NCBI RefSeq assembly: GCF_000485595.1
Contig: NW_014577234.1
Coordinates: forward strand, 8,737-29,071
Direction of reading: 5' to 3'
Source: Priapulus caudatus
Lineage: Eukaryota; Priapulida; Priapulimorpha; Priapulimorphida; Priapulidae
Length of the DNA: 20,335 nt
In this document: in pieces, positions 1-7,435 of the stretch
How the letters are laid out: each line of letters opens with the position of its first letter
Numbering within the stretch: the stretch's first letter is position 1
Notes under the pieces: model-generated
Seen by the model: the letters and a program-made list of their open reading frames with translations, nothing else
What the model was told of the DNA's origin: nothing
Databases searched by the model: none
Program-made: the position numbers and the translations under genes

Positions 1-16
1 CGTATGTATGTATGTA
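1..16. repeat. (GTAT)n microsatellite, end of a tract
   Basis: The window opens inside a short GTAT tetranucleotide tract. It ends at A16, immediately before the proposed 5' TC terminus of the Helitron-like element, so it is the left flank of that insertion. Its true length lies outside the window. Confidence 0.7.
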
Positions 17-370
17 TCTTTCCTATAGGCGGCCAAACGCCCAACGATCTGGATGCAATTTTTCACACGGCCATCTGTTATACCCCGGGGAGTGTTCGTA
101 GCTGAAAAAAACCTGCCAAACCGTCAAACTCACCGAAAAATCCCCGTGAAAAACCCCTCAATTCGTCAATCTTCACACATTATCAGCACTGACTGTACAG
201 TGCTGCCACAGAAAGAAAAATCGATTTCTCATCTCATCGGCTGCTGTATTGTGAAACGAACCGTACTAAAACAGAGCACAACCAGGATATATTTATGTGT
301 CAGTGTGCGGCGCAATGGCGGTGCGTGTGTTTACAGTTGAAACGCTTCAAGTGCCTGTGGTTACGACTGC

Positions 371-557
371 ATTGTTTTATCAAGAGCTTTGAAATGAGAA
401 GTGCAACCCATCTACATGCTGTTACTAATCTTTTTCTTATTTACACTATTACTATTATGTTCCAGGGGTTCTCGTTGGGTTGTGCTGTCATATAAATGTC
501 ATACGTAACCGTTTTTTACCATTGCTTATTATTGATTACACTGATTGTAAATATTAT
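371..557 (+). repeat. Internal direct repeat, first copy
   Basis: This stretch matches 1014-1215 in the same orientation, about 650 bp downstream. Shared landmarks are ATTGTTT(T)ATCAA, GTGCAACCCAT / CTGCAACCCAT, TTCCAGGGGT, CTGTCAT..AAATGTCATACGTAA and TTACACTGATT. The copies differ by many substitutions and small indels, so the duplication is not recent. The second copy continues to the Helitron-like 3' end and this one does not. This copy may therefore be the 3' half of an older, decapitated or nested element. Confidence 0.75.
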
Positions 558-1013
558 AGAGATTCACTATAGTTTAGTATGAGTATTATATAGTTTGAGA
601 GGTTACGATTGCTCAAAACATCAACGCCATAAGAGCGCTACCAAGGTGAGTAAACATTCTTTTGTAATTACAAATTTCCCCACTCGCTGGCCTGTCTGTA
701 TACTATATATCGACTTTTTTTATTCATGCTACGATTTCACAATCCATTGTACATTCGAAAGCTATGCCTTTCTGATTCATAGAAAATTCCTTCATTTCAA
801 TGTGCATGGTGTGCGCCGCAAGCATTCACTAGACAATATCCAATGGAACAGAACCCACTCGCTGGCCTGTCTCTATCTATTACTATATACCCAATTTCGT
901 TTATTTCATCCTACGCATCTGACAATGGCGATAGCTGTACGTGGTGAGCTCCAACAGTTCGAGACGCCAGCAATCTTCTACATATTTTCCACCACCACAA
1001 TAACACGCCAAAC

Positions 1014-1215
1014 CATTGTTTATCAAAGAGGTTTTCAAATGAAAACTGCAACCCATTCGTACATGCTTTGTTATAATAACTTTTCTCATTTGCACGCATA
1101 TTACTATTAGTTTCCAGGGGTACTAAGTTGGGTTCTGCTGTCATAATAAATGTCATACGTAAACAGTTTTTCCCCATGCTTATTATCTTATTACACTGAT
1201 TTATAAAATATTGAT
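1014..1215 (+). repeat. Internal direct repeat, second copy
   Basis: This is the partner of 371-557 and lies in the 3' part of the Helitron-like element. A shorter pair sharing CCCACTCGCTGGCCTGTCT (678-741 and 854-925) lies between the two. The element is thus built from repeated blocks. Confidence 0.75.
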
Positions 1216-1305
1216 ATTGTGTGCAATGTTATTTTGTCGATTTTTACCCAATGTTCCTATTTGTGTCCAAATTATTAAGTAGTAATGAATTAGTAGCACG
1301 ATTTT

Positions 1306-1333
1306 ACCCAGCGCAGCGGGTACCCGCAGCTAG
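1306..1333 (+). terminator. Helitron-like 3' hairpin and CTAG end
   Basis: A G+C-rich fold-back followed by CTAG is the signal Helitrons use to terminate strand transfer; it is a transposition terminator, not a transcription terminator. The bases at 1316-1327 form a perfect 12-base palindrome. The larger bulged hairpin at 1306-1321 gives the 8-nt spacing to CTAG expected for this family. Confidence 0.45.
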
Positions 1334-1450
1334 TATATATATATAAGTAACAAACGTGAGCGGCAGTGATGATATTTCTCGTTGCTGAAATGTTTTTTCT
1401 TAAGCGGACCGCCCGCCTAACACGCGCCGGGTGATTTTAAACGAGTTCGT
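1334..1450 (+). repeat. 115-bp TA-start motif, first (truncated) copy
   Basis: A TA tract followed by a motif containing GAGCGGCAGTGATGATATTT, CTCGTTGCTGAAATGTTT, AGCGGACCGCC and GATTTTAAACGAGTTCGT. The same motif starts the long composite repeat at about 1938 and 18045. Here it is cut short after ACGAGTTCGT and continues directly into a GA array, whereas the full copies continue into the 2.2-kb body. Confidence 0.8.
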
Positions 1451-1454
1451 GAGA

Positions 1455-1497
<43 letters not shown>

Positions 1498-1532
1498 CGG
1501 AGAGAGAGAGCGCGGGGGAGAGACAGACAGAA

Positions 1533-1564
<32 letters not shown>

Positions 1565-1603
1565 GAGAAAAAGAGAGAGAGAGAGAAAGAAAGGGACAGA
1601 GAG

Positions 1604-1634
<31 letters not shown>

Positions 1635-1646
1635 GGAGCGAGAGCG

Positions 1647-1680
<34 letters not shown>
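1447..1680 (+). repeat. (GA)n purine array
   Basis: Almost pure GA dinucleotide repeat on the + strand, interrupted by CGCG, ACAGACAG and AAA patches. Open reading frames through it on both strands (Arg/Glu-rich on +, Ser/Leu-rich on -) are artefacts of the stop-free dinucleotide and are not genes. Confidence 0.95.
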
Positions 1681-1681
<1 letters not shown>

Positions 1682-1834
1682 GCCCGCCTCCAAGACCGAA
1701 GTAATAACATTGGCCGAAAGAGTTATTAGCTATTTGCGAAAGCTTTCCTTGCGACATTACGTGAAGATTTGGCCGAGCGCTGTAAATAAGCTTTCTCCTT
1801 CTACTCGCCTTCGCCGCGTCTTGTGCAAATATTT
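1681..1834. other. Unclassified spacer between two GA arrays
   Basis: About 150 bp of complex sequence between two GA arrays. I see no coding signal, no match to another part of the window and no terminal repeats. It may be a remnant of whatever separated an older pair of GA/TA junctions. Confidence 0.6.
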
Positions 1835-1952
1835 AGAGAGAGAAAGAGAGAGCGAGAGGAGAGAGAGAGAGATAGAGAGAGGAGAGAGAAGAGAGAGAGA
1901 AGAGAGAGAGAGAGAGAGGAAAGAGAGAGAGAGACAGATATATATATATATA
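1835..1952 (+). repeat. (GA)n array ending in (TA)n
   Basis: An interrupted GA array (to about 1937) passes through ACAGA into a TA tract. The same GA-ACAGA-TA transition occurs at 18000-18065, directly before the composite repeat body, so this compound microsatellite is part of the repeat unit boundary. Confidence 0.9.
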
Positions 1953-3265
1953 AAGTTACAACGCGAGCGGCAGTGATGATAATTCTCGTTGCTGAAATGT
2001 TTCTTTTTTAGCGGACCGCGCCGAAACACGCGCCGGGATGATTTTAAACGAGTTCGTTTGCTTTAAAAACACAGTGTCGAGACGCAAGCGTCCCGCGCGT
2101 GCCAAGCATTAAAGATGTTTGAATTCTAAAAAGTACAACACGTATATAGCTTTAAAAAAAACGCACCGAGCAGCCGTATAGCGTCAGGCAGTCACAACGC
2201 AAAAGCACGCATCGCCACGCGTTTTTACATGGTTTTGTTTTCCTCATACCCGATTTGCTTTTTACACGCAAGAGCATGCTTTAAAAAAACTCTTTTGCCG
2301 CACGCGCAGTTGTGTGTATACGCCGCCGATATGGAACATTGCTGCCATTATATTGCTATTAGATTACGTATTATATTGGACATTGCTGCTGTTATATTGC
2401 TATTAGGATTACGTATATAAATGGACTTGCGATTGTACACTTCAATTTGGTGATTACTAGAGATGCATCTGGCTTTCTTTTACGCTATGGTGTTCGCATC
2501 CGAAATTGGCTGATAAGAATTCCACTTCGATCGGACCGAAACGCCTCGAGCTGGAGCGTGCTCTTTCTCGTGGCACATAAAGTCTAGCGTGATGATGGGG
2601 TGGGAGCAACTGAACGGTTATGTTTCGTATTTTAGGATGTTGTTCGAGAGATGTTGGCGCGCTCTCCTCACTCGAACACATAACACTTCGCTGGTTTGCT
2701 CAGACCAGGAGTTTAACGATACCACACTCAGATGGTCATATACTTATGTGCGCTGGTGTTGTTATAACTACAAGCCTAATAGTTTACAGGCAAAGCGGTG
2801 TGGTTGAATGTGAGAGGGAAGGGAAATGCTACTTTGAATGAGCCTATTAAGGCTCTACGCGCCGTCGTGTTTAAATGTAGCCGAGTGTTACGTACACCTA
2901 GTTAGAAACCAATAACACGTGTTGCGGATAGAAATAGCTGCCGTTGAGCCCTGATTGGTGTGATGCGCCTGTCTTAATCTTGTCATTTCGAGCAGCCGAA
3001 CCTTTAGAAGCACCACAGCATAAGCATAAGGACTCCTGGCGGCTCTCACGTCACTTCCGGTGCCGATACGTAATCGGCTAAACACATCGACAGCGGTCGA
3101 TGCGAAACTGGGTCATTAAATTTAATCAAACGCCGTCTCTTTTTTTTATGCGGGCACGTCGCGTAAGTTGCGACTAAAAAACTTGCAATCGAGCACGCTT
3201 GTTGCGACATTGCGGGCGCAATATCTGCCAGCGCGCGTGTGGAGTTTACAGGGGAAAGCGTGCGC

Positions 3266-3522
3266 TTACAATGTTGCAGTGTTGCAGTATTGCCAGTTGT
3301 TGCAGCGTACAGTGTTACAGTGTTTGCCGTGTTACAGTTTGCGTGTTTTGCGTGTTTACAGTGTTGCGGTGCTACAGTGTTTGCAGTGTTGCAGTGTTGC
3401 AGTGTTGCAGTGATGCAGTGTTGCAGTGTTGCAGTGATGCAGTGTTGCAGTGTTGCAGTGTTGCAGTGTTGCAGTGTTGCAGTTGTTGCAGTGTTGCAGT
3501 GTTGCAGTGTTCAGAGTGCAGG
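3266..3522 (+). repeat. TGTTGCAG octamer minisatellite (copy A)
   Basis: Tandem 8-bp units of TGTTGCAG with variants (TGATGCAG, TGTTACAG, TGTTTGCCG). Because 8 is not divisible by 3, every frame repeats after 24 bp and reads the same octapeptide CCSVAVLQ in rotation. This explains overlapping Cys/Val/Leu/Gln-rich ORFs in all three + frames. The array sits at the same place in the 2.2-kb body as 19376-19632, but the order of variants differs, so the arrays have turned over since the copies separated. Confidence 0.95.
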
Positions 3523-3954
3523 TGTGGACAAGTTATAAGCGGGAGTTCGCCTGAGAGTTTTTCGCCTTGAAAGTTTTACAAATTTGTAACAATTTGTTTC
3601 GAATTCATTCGATACGTATTCACACACCGCTCGGCTTTTTCCGGGTCATATGTCACATCTGTGAAGCAATAAGCATACCGCGAAACACAATTTGTCCCCG
3701 GGCTTACGTGCCAATATCAATCCATATACAACGATAACTACCGTTAGCGATAGCTGGCTAACTTCTACTCGCATAAGCGACAGTTGTGAACCTCGTATAC
3801 TGAATAACTTCTCGTTATAGAAGCAGCACGACAGTTGCACACCGTAAGACATAATCTCGAATATGAACGAATATGAAGGTGCATTTTCGACTTCAGTCGG
3901 CGCATATCTTCACTAAGCATGCATCCGACCTTTAACACACCAACACGAATGCAT

Positions 3955-4005
<51 letters not shown>

Positions 4006-4007
4006 CG
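3955..4007 (+). repeat. (ACGC)n tetranucleotide array
   Basis: A clean ACGC array after GAATGCATGC, followed by GGAAACCACGCTAACATGC. The homologous array is at 20067-20117. Confidence 0.95.
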
Positions 4008-4169
4008 GAAACCACGCTAACATGCACTCATAGCTGTCCGCAGCGACCTCGCGCTATTGCTTGCGTAATCGTTGGCAAATGTTTGTGCGTGGCTAATAAT
4101 ACCTGAAACCCTCCACGCTTCTGCGCAAACAGCGGCGTTTTTTGTTCGCATCGTATATGTGGGATCTGT

Positions 4170-4457
4170 ACACACACACGCACACACCACACACACACAC
4201 ACCACACACACGCACACGCACACGCACACACACGCACACACACACACGCACACACACAACACACACCACACTGACACACGGACACACTCACACCCACACA
4301 CGCACACACATGCACACACGCACGCACACGACACGCACACACACGCACACACACACCACACACACACACACGCACACACAACAAACCACACACACACACA
4401 CGCCGCAGCACGACACACACACACACGAACACACGCGGTACACAGACACACATGACG

Positions 4458-4498
<41 letters not shown>

Positions 4499-4578
4499 CA
4501 CAACACACACACACACACCACACACACACGCGCGCGCGCGCACACGCGCACGCACACGCACACGCGCGGACACACACA
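4170..4578 (+). repeat. (CA)n array
   Basis: About 400 bp of CA dinucleotide with CG, ACC and GACA interruptions. It is the first half of an inverted pair with the GT arrays at 5591-5853 and 6327-6617. Reading frames through it (His/Thr on +, Cys/Val on -) are not genes. Copy B begins the same array at 20280 and copy C carries it at about 11578-12110. Confidence 0.95.
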
Positions 4579-4785
4579 GATCGAAACACATTTTCTGTTC
4601 ATTAACTAAATGGCGAGGTTGAATGTTGACGTACGTAGGGCTATGGTTCATGCTCATGTTTGCTCTTCAAGTTCGGTTTCATAAATGCCAATCATCTTTT
4701 TTTAGACTTTAGCGTGTGCGAACGCCTACATGCTCGCAGTGGATGTGTTTGTACGCGCTGTGGCTCTTCCCATCCACGCCTGCAC
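4579..4785 (+). repeat. Conserved spacer of composite repeat (copy A)
   Basis: A spacer beginning GATCGAAACACATTTT.CTGTT and containing CATTAACTAAATGGCGAGG and GAATGTTGACGTA. It aligns with 12160-12420 of copy C, where there are many 1-2 bp insertions. No coding potential is evident. Confidence 0.8.
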
Positions 4786-5179
4786 GCACCTATCTGAAAT
4801 GTATGCACGCACAGGTAATGTATGCGCGCATTCACGCACGCATATGAAATGTATGCACGCACAGGGAATGTATGCGCGCATTCACGCACACATATGAAAT
4901 GTATGCACGCACAGGGAATGTATGCGCGCATTCACGCACGCATATGAAATGTATGCACGCACAGGTAATATACGCACGCATTCATGCACGCAGGCATAGG
5001 AAATGTATACACGCGCGCCAGGAATATACGCACGCACTCACGTGCGCGTATGAAACGTATACATGCACGCACTCGGAAAATACGCGGGTACGCACCCACG
5101 CGTATATGAGACGCATACACACACATAGAATATGCGCACGTACGCACGCATATAAATTGTATGAACGCACGAGAAATAT

Positions 5180-5180
<1 letters not shown>
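4786..5180 (+). repeat. 50-bp minisatellite
   Basis: The landmark GTATGCACGCACAGG begins at 4801, 4851, 4901 and 4951, giving a period of exactly 50 bp. Each unit contains GAAATGTATGCACGCACAGG, then TAATGTATGCGCGCATTC, ACGCACGCATAT. After about 4980 the units become degenerate and shorter (TATACACGCGCG.., TATGCGCACG..). Since 50 is not a multiple of three, the long ORF crossing it is fortuitous. The homologous region in copy C (12421-12800) is more disrupted. Confidence 0.9.
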
Positions 5181-5231
<51 letters not shown>

Positions 5232-5238
5232 GCGCGTG
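5181..5238 (+). repeat. (ACGC)n array
   Basis: A pure ACGC tract at the end of the 50-bp minisatellite, grading into CGCGCGTGCA. It probably grew from the ACGCACG core of the minisatellite unit. Confidence 0.95.
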
Positions 5239-5368
5239 CACTACATCATGTCGGACAGCGATGTGTTCTGCTGCCTCCGGCAGCAAACACGGTGTTCGCT
5301 GCGATTAAAAACAGACACCGGAGACGGCTATTGATGTTTTACATCGGAATGCAAACTTTTACGTACAG
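5239..5368 (+). repeat. Conserved spacer of composite repeat (copy A)
   Basis: It contains GGACAGCGATGTGTTCTGCT, GCCTCCGGCAGCAAA and CTATTGATGTTTTACATCGG, followed by AATGCAAAC. It matches 12930-13150 in copy C, which carries an extra G+C-rich insertion of about 110 bp between these landmarks. The stretch is non-coding as far as can be seen. Confidence 0.75.
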
Positions 5369-5590
5369 CTTCCTTCTCCCCTGCCCTCCCCACCTTCCGC
5401 GCCACCCAATAGCTTCCCCCTCCCCTGCCCTCCCCACCTCCCGCGCCACCCAATGGCTTCCCCCTCCCCTGCCCTCCCCACCTACCGCGCCACCCACACC
5501 CAGTAGCTTCCTCTCCCCTGCCCTCCCACCTCCCGCGCCACCCTTCCCCCTCCCCTGCCCTCTTCGCCTCCAGCGCCACCCATCCTCTCC
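5369..5590 (+). repeat. 44-bp pyrimidine-rich minisatellite
   Basis: Five tandem units built around CCCCTCCCCTGCCCTCCCCA, CCTCCCGCGCCACCCAATAG, CTTC. The first units are about 44 bp; later ones vary by small indels. The + strand is almost purely C/T with CGCG dots. Copy C has a degraded version at 13156-13400. Confidence 0.85.
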
Positions 5591-5814
5591 CGTGTGTGCG
5601 CGCGCGGCGTGTGTGTGTGTGTGTTTTGTGAGTTTGTGTGTGTTGTGTGTGTGTGCTGTGTGTGTGTGTGTGTGCGCCCGCGAGTACGTGTTGTCGTGTG
5701 TGTACGTGTACGTGTGTGTGTGTCGTGTATCTGGATCCTGTGTTGTGTGGCGCGTGTGTGGCGGATACGTGTGCGTGTGTGCGCGCGCGCGCGCGCGGGC
5801 GCCGTGTGTGTGTG

Positions 5815-5846
<32 letters not shown>

Positions 5847-5853
5847 TTTTGGG
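5591..5853 (+). repeat. (GT)n array
   Basis: A GT dinucleotide array with GC-rich interruptions (GCGCGCGCGG, GCGCCCGCGAGTACG) that ends in GGTTTTGGG at the assembly gap. Copy C shares the interruption GCGCCCGCGAGTACGT and TATCTGGAT before diverging near 13605. Confidence 0.95.
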
Positions 5854-5878
5854 NNNNNNNNNNNNNNNNNNNNNNNNN
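5854..5878. other. Assembly gap (25 N)
   Basis: A run of 25 undefined bases between a GT array on the left and complex/GA sequence on the right. Both flanks are hard-to-assemble repeats, so the real length is unknown and the join may be a scaffold estimate. Confidence 0.99.
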
Positions 5879-6077
5879 TGAGAGACTTGCTGCGAAAGCG
5901 AGTGACACGCAGAGCAGAGAGAGAAGAGAGGAGCAGATGAGAGAGAGACGAGACGAGGAGATGAGAGGATGAAGATGAGATGAAAGAGAGAGAGAGAGAG
6001 CCGAGCGAGAGAGAGGAGAGAGAGGCAGAGAGAGAGAGAGAAACGAGAGGAGAGGAGAGAGAGGAGAAGAGAAGAGA

Positions 6078-6109
<32 letters not shown>

Positions 6110-6117
6110 GGAGCAGA
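5879..6117 (+). repeat. (GA)n purine array
   Basis: It begins with TGAGAGACTTGCTGCGAAAG and then becomes an interrupted GA array with GATGAGA and AGGAGA variants. It corresponds to the longer GA region at 16600-17135 in copy D. ORFs across it are repeat artefacts. Confidence 0.9.
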
Positions 6118-6326
6118 GCTCTGCGTACCGCCTCGCACGAGGCACCGCTGTTCTGTGCTGTTATGGCCGGTTCAGTGGCCACATATACCTTCCCTCGTTC
6201 CGCTCCGGAAAGCAGAAGATACAAAATCATACTAATCTAGAGAAGGGTGACAGATTTGCTTGCAATTACTAGACTAACCTTTATGTCTAATTAATTAACG
6301 ACTTAATATATTATATATATATATAT
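6118..6326 (+). repeat. Conserved spacer of composite repeat (A, matches D)
   Basis: It contains CTGCGTACCGC, GGTTCAGTGGCC, ACCTTCC, GAAAGCAGAAGATACA, GACAGATTTGCT and CCTTTATGTCTAATTAAT, and ends in TA repeats. The same series is found in 17160-17400. Single-base gains and losses separate the two copies. No ORF is conserved between them. Confidence 0.85.
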
Positions 6327-6617
6327 ATGTGTGTGTGTCTTTATCCATGTGTGAATGGTGTGGTGTGTGTGTTGTGCTGTGTGTGTGGTGTGTGTGTGTG
6401 GTGTGTGTGTGTGTGTATGTGCTGTGTGCGTGTGTGGTGCGTGGCAATGTGTGGTGTGTGCGTGCCGTGCGTGGGTGTGTTGTCGTGGTTGTGGAGTGTG
6501 ACGTGCGTGCGTTTTGGGGGCATGCCGTGCGTGCGTGTGTGTGTGTTGTGTGTGCTTTGTGTCTGTGTGTGTGTGTGTGTGTCGTGTCGTGTGTGGTGTG
6601 TGTGTGTGTGTGTTCAT
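6327..6617 (+). repeat. (GT)n array
   Basis: A GT array with GTGTGG, GTGCGTG and TGTCGTG variants, following a TA tract. The homologous array is at 17405-17715. Confidence 0.95.
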
Positions 6618-6853
6618 GTAAACATTATCACGCACATCGCACTATATAATTAAAGATACTATATTATATATATATATTGGTGGCATATGCAGAGGTTGAA
6701 GGAGCAATTCGACGGAGTACCATCCATTATAAATGTACTCTACCAATGTATTATGTAGATCATGTTGATGAATTCTTAATATACTCCCGAGAAAAACCGC
6801 ACGCCGCAGGCACCACGGCACGCCGACGATACGTACCACCCACTGCGGACAAA
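6618..6853 (+). repeat. AT-rich tail of composite repeat (copy A)
   Basis: After TTCATGTAAACATTATCAC this segment is AT-rich. It includes GATGAATTCTTAATATACTC and CCGAGAAAAACCGCACGCCG, which parallel GATGAACCTATTTATACACT and CCCGACATAACTCGCACGCG at 17940-17985. It ends in a CA array here and in a GA array in copy D. Confidence 0.6.
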
Positions 6854-6858
6854 CCACA

Positions 6859-6910
<52 letters not shown>
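6854..6910 (+). repeat. (CA)n microsatellite
   Basis: A clean CA array that closes copy A on its right side. Beyond it the sequence has no counterpart elsewhere in the window. Confidence 0.95.
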
Positions 6911-6912
<2 letters not shown>

Positions 6913-7310
6913 ACACGCCGTATAGTGCATCTTGCAGTATTAATAATCGATTTACTCCATAATATCGCTGCAATAAATTAAATTACATTATATGAATCTG
7001 GATTCCACTCACTAATTTTCATATTGAATAAATGTAAAACATCTGCACGAGTAATTTCGTTTTCAATTCACATTTTTCTTGCCATAGACCTTGCACAGAG
7101 GGTCACAGTACTAGCTCGTAAAACAGCTAGTATTCAAAACGTTTGCGCCCACGTATATATATATACATATATAATTTACTGTGTAAATCGGGTTTTAGCA
7201 CGTATTCCGTGAATTCTCTACAGGCTGGCCTTCCTTCCATCCCCGCACATTCCCCGTCTTCCTTCTCTATTACACTATGCAGCTGTCGCACGACTGCAAT
7301 TTGTTTTCAG
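6911..7310 (+). promoter_or_regulatory. Upstream region or 5' intron of the stargazin-like gene
   Basis: About 400 bp of AT-rich unique sequence without a convincing ORF. The last part (about 7210-7310) is pyrimidine-rich and contains two good 3' splice-site candidates: ..CACTATGCAG ending at 7282 and AATTTGTTTTCAG ending at 7310. If either is used, this is the end of a 5' intron and the promoter lies elsewhere. If neither is used, it is the proximal promoter. A TA tract lies at about 7153-7170. A small palindrome ACTAGCT / AGCTAGT lies at 7110-7131. Confidence 0.4.
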
Positions 7311-7435
7311 ATCCGGAAAAAAAGACACTTGTCCGTCTCTCGGGACCGCTGCGGGGAACCACTCTCCCGCACCAGCCGCACCGCGGCGCTAGCATCGAGC
7401 CATCGCAGACGAACGAACTCTCCCGCGAAAACAAG
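7311..7435 (+). other. Probable 5' untranslated part of the coding exon
   Basis: This lies between the better splice acceptor candidate (AG at 7309-7310) and the chosen start codon at 7436. The reading frame stays open upstream to an in-frame ATG at 7277. That ATG has a poor context and would add 53 hydrophilic residues before the membrane protein start, which is not typical of the family, so I treat this part as untranslated. Confidence 0.45.

Larger units (their letters stand above)
17..1333 (+). mobile_element. Candidate non-autonomous Helitron-like element
   Basis: Seen: the segment begins with TC at 17-18 after A16 and ends with CTAG at 1330-1333 before T1334. This matches the 5'-TC ... 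CTRR-3' ends and the A|T target preference of Helitrons, which transpose by rolling-circle replication and create no target-site duplication. A short hairpin sits just before the end. ACCC-GC (1306-1312, one bulged A) can pair with GC-GGGT (1316-1321), leaving 8 nt before CTAG; an alternative pairing is GCGGG-TA-CCCGC at 1316-1327. Support for the right boundary: from T1334 the sequence continues as the TA tract plus conserved motif seen without this element at about 1938 and 18045. No Rep/helicase ORF is visible, so the element would depend on an autonomous relative. Internal segments are duplicated, suggesting a composite or nested element. The 5' end is inferred only from the TC and from A16. 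Confidence 0.5.
1953..4169 (+). repeat. 2.2-kb conserved body of composite repeat (copy A)
   Basis: Complex sequence that aligns nearly end to end with 18066-20279, differing by scattered single-base substitutions and indels. The indels are not multiples of three and shift every frame. The short ORFs within it (for example around 2589-2841) are therefore unlikely to encode anything, even though their peptides look alike between copies. It includes a local tandem duplication near 2330-2420, where a roughly 50-bp block with GGACATTGCTGC and TTATATTGCTATTAG is repeated. Confidence 0.8.
1938..6910 (+). repeat. Composite long repeat unit, copy A (most complete)
   Basis: This is the fullest copy of a unit that recurs in pieces at 11800-13605 (copy C), 16600-17990 (copy D) and 18045-20335 (copy B), all in the same orientation. 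Order: TA start and 115-bp motif; 2.2-kb body; octamer array; ACGC array; CA array; conserved spacer; 50-bp minisatellite; 44-bp pyrimidine minisatellite; GT array; gap of Ns; GA array; conserved spacer; GT array; AT-rich tail. No long conserved ORF, no transposase or reverse transcriptase motif and no clear terminal inverted or long terminal repeats were seen. D joined to B shows a unit end running into a unit start, which suggests a former tandem arrangement. It could be a complex satellite or a non-autonomous transposon that carries many microsatellites. Confidence 0.75.

Noticed and set aside
924-965. tRNA/SINE-like B box (GTTCGAGAC) near 956
   Set aside because: No acceptable A box at the right distance and no tRNA fold; it lies inside the Helitron-like element.
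1400-2029. Long Arg/Glu-rich and Ser/Leu-rich ORFs over the GA arrays
   Set aside because: GA/CT dinucleotide repeats lack stop codons in any frame; overlapping ORFs on both strands with two-letter composition are artefacts. The same applies to 5328-6240, 7671-8496 and 16346-17254 (except the last 49 codons of the latter).
2589-2841. Short ORFs that look alike in both 2.2-kb copies (also 18696-18948)
   Set aside because: Similarity follows from DNA identity. Non-triplet indels shift frames between the copies, and no family is recognised.
3168-3570. CCSVAVLQ-repeat proteins
   Set aside because: An 8-bp tandem repeat reads as the same peptide in all three frames; the copy at 19259-19698 behaves likewise and is shuffled, so there is no sign of coding constraint.
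3955-4007. CRISPR-like regular repeats
   Set aside because: All regular arrays here are simple micro- or minisatellites without unique spacers, and the DNA is eukaryotic.
4017-4657. Cys/Val-rich and His/Thr-rich ORFs over CA/GT arrays
   Set aside because: CA/GT repeats are stop-free and give HTHT or CVCV peptides; no domain, no start context. The same applies to the arrays at 5594-5940, 6303-6653, 11354-12208 and 17332-17777.
4872-5972. 366-codon ORF through the 50-bp minisatellite, pyrimidine minisatellite and N gap
   Set aside because: It crosses four kinds of repeats and undefined bases; 50-bp and 44-bp periods are not multiples of three.
7108-7133. CAGCTAGT near 7124 as another Helitron 3' end
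   Set aside because: No G+C-rich hairpin at the expected distance; it is part of a 7-bp palindrome (ACTAGCT/AGCTAGT) that can arise by chance.
7277-7435. Upstream in-frame ATG extending the stargazin-like protein by 53 residues
   Set aside because: Poor start context, hydrophilic low-conservation sequence and a splice acceptor candidate downstream of it; family members have a short cytosolic N-terminus.
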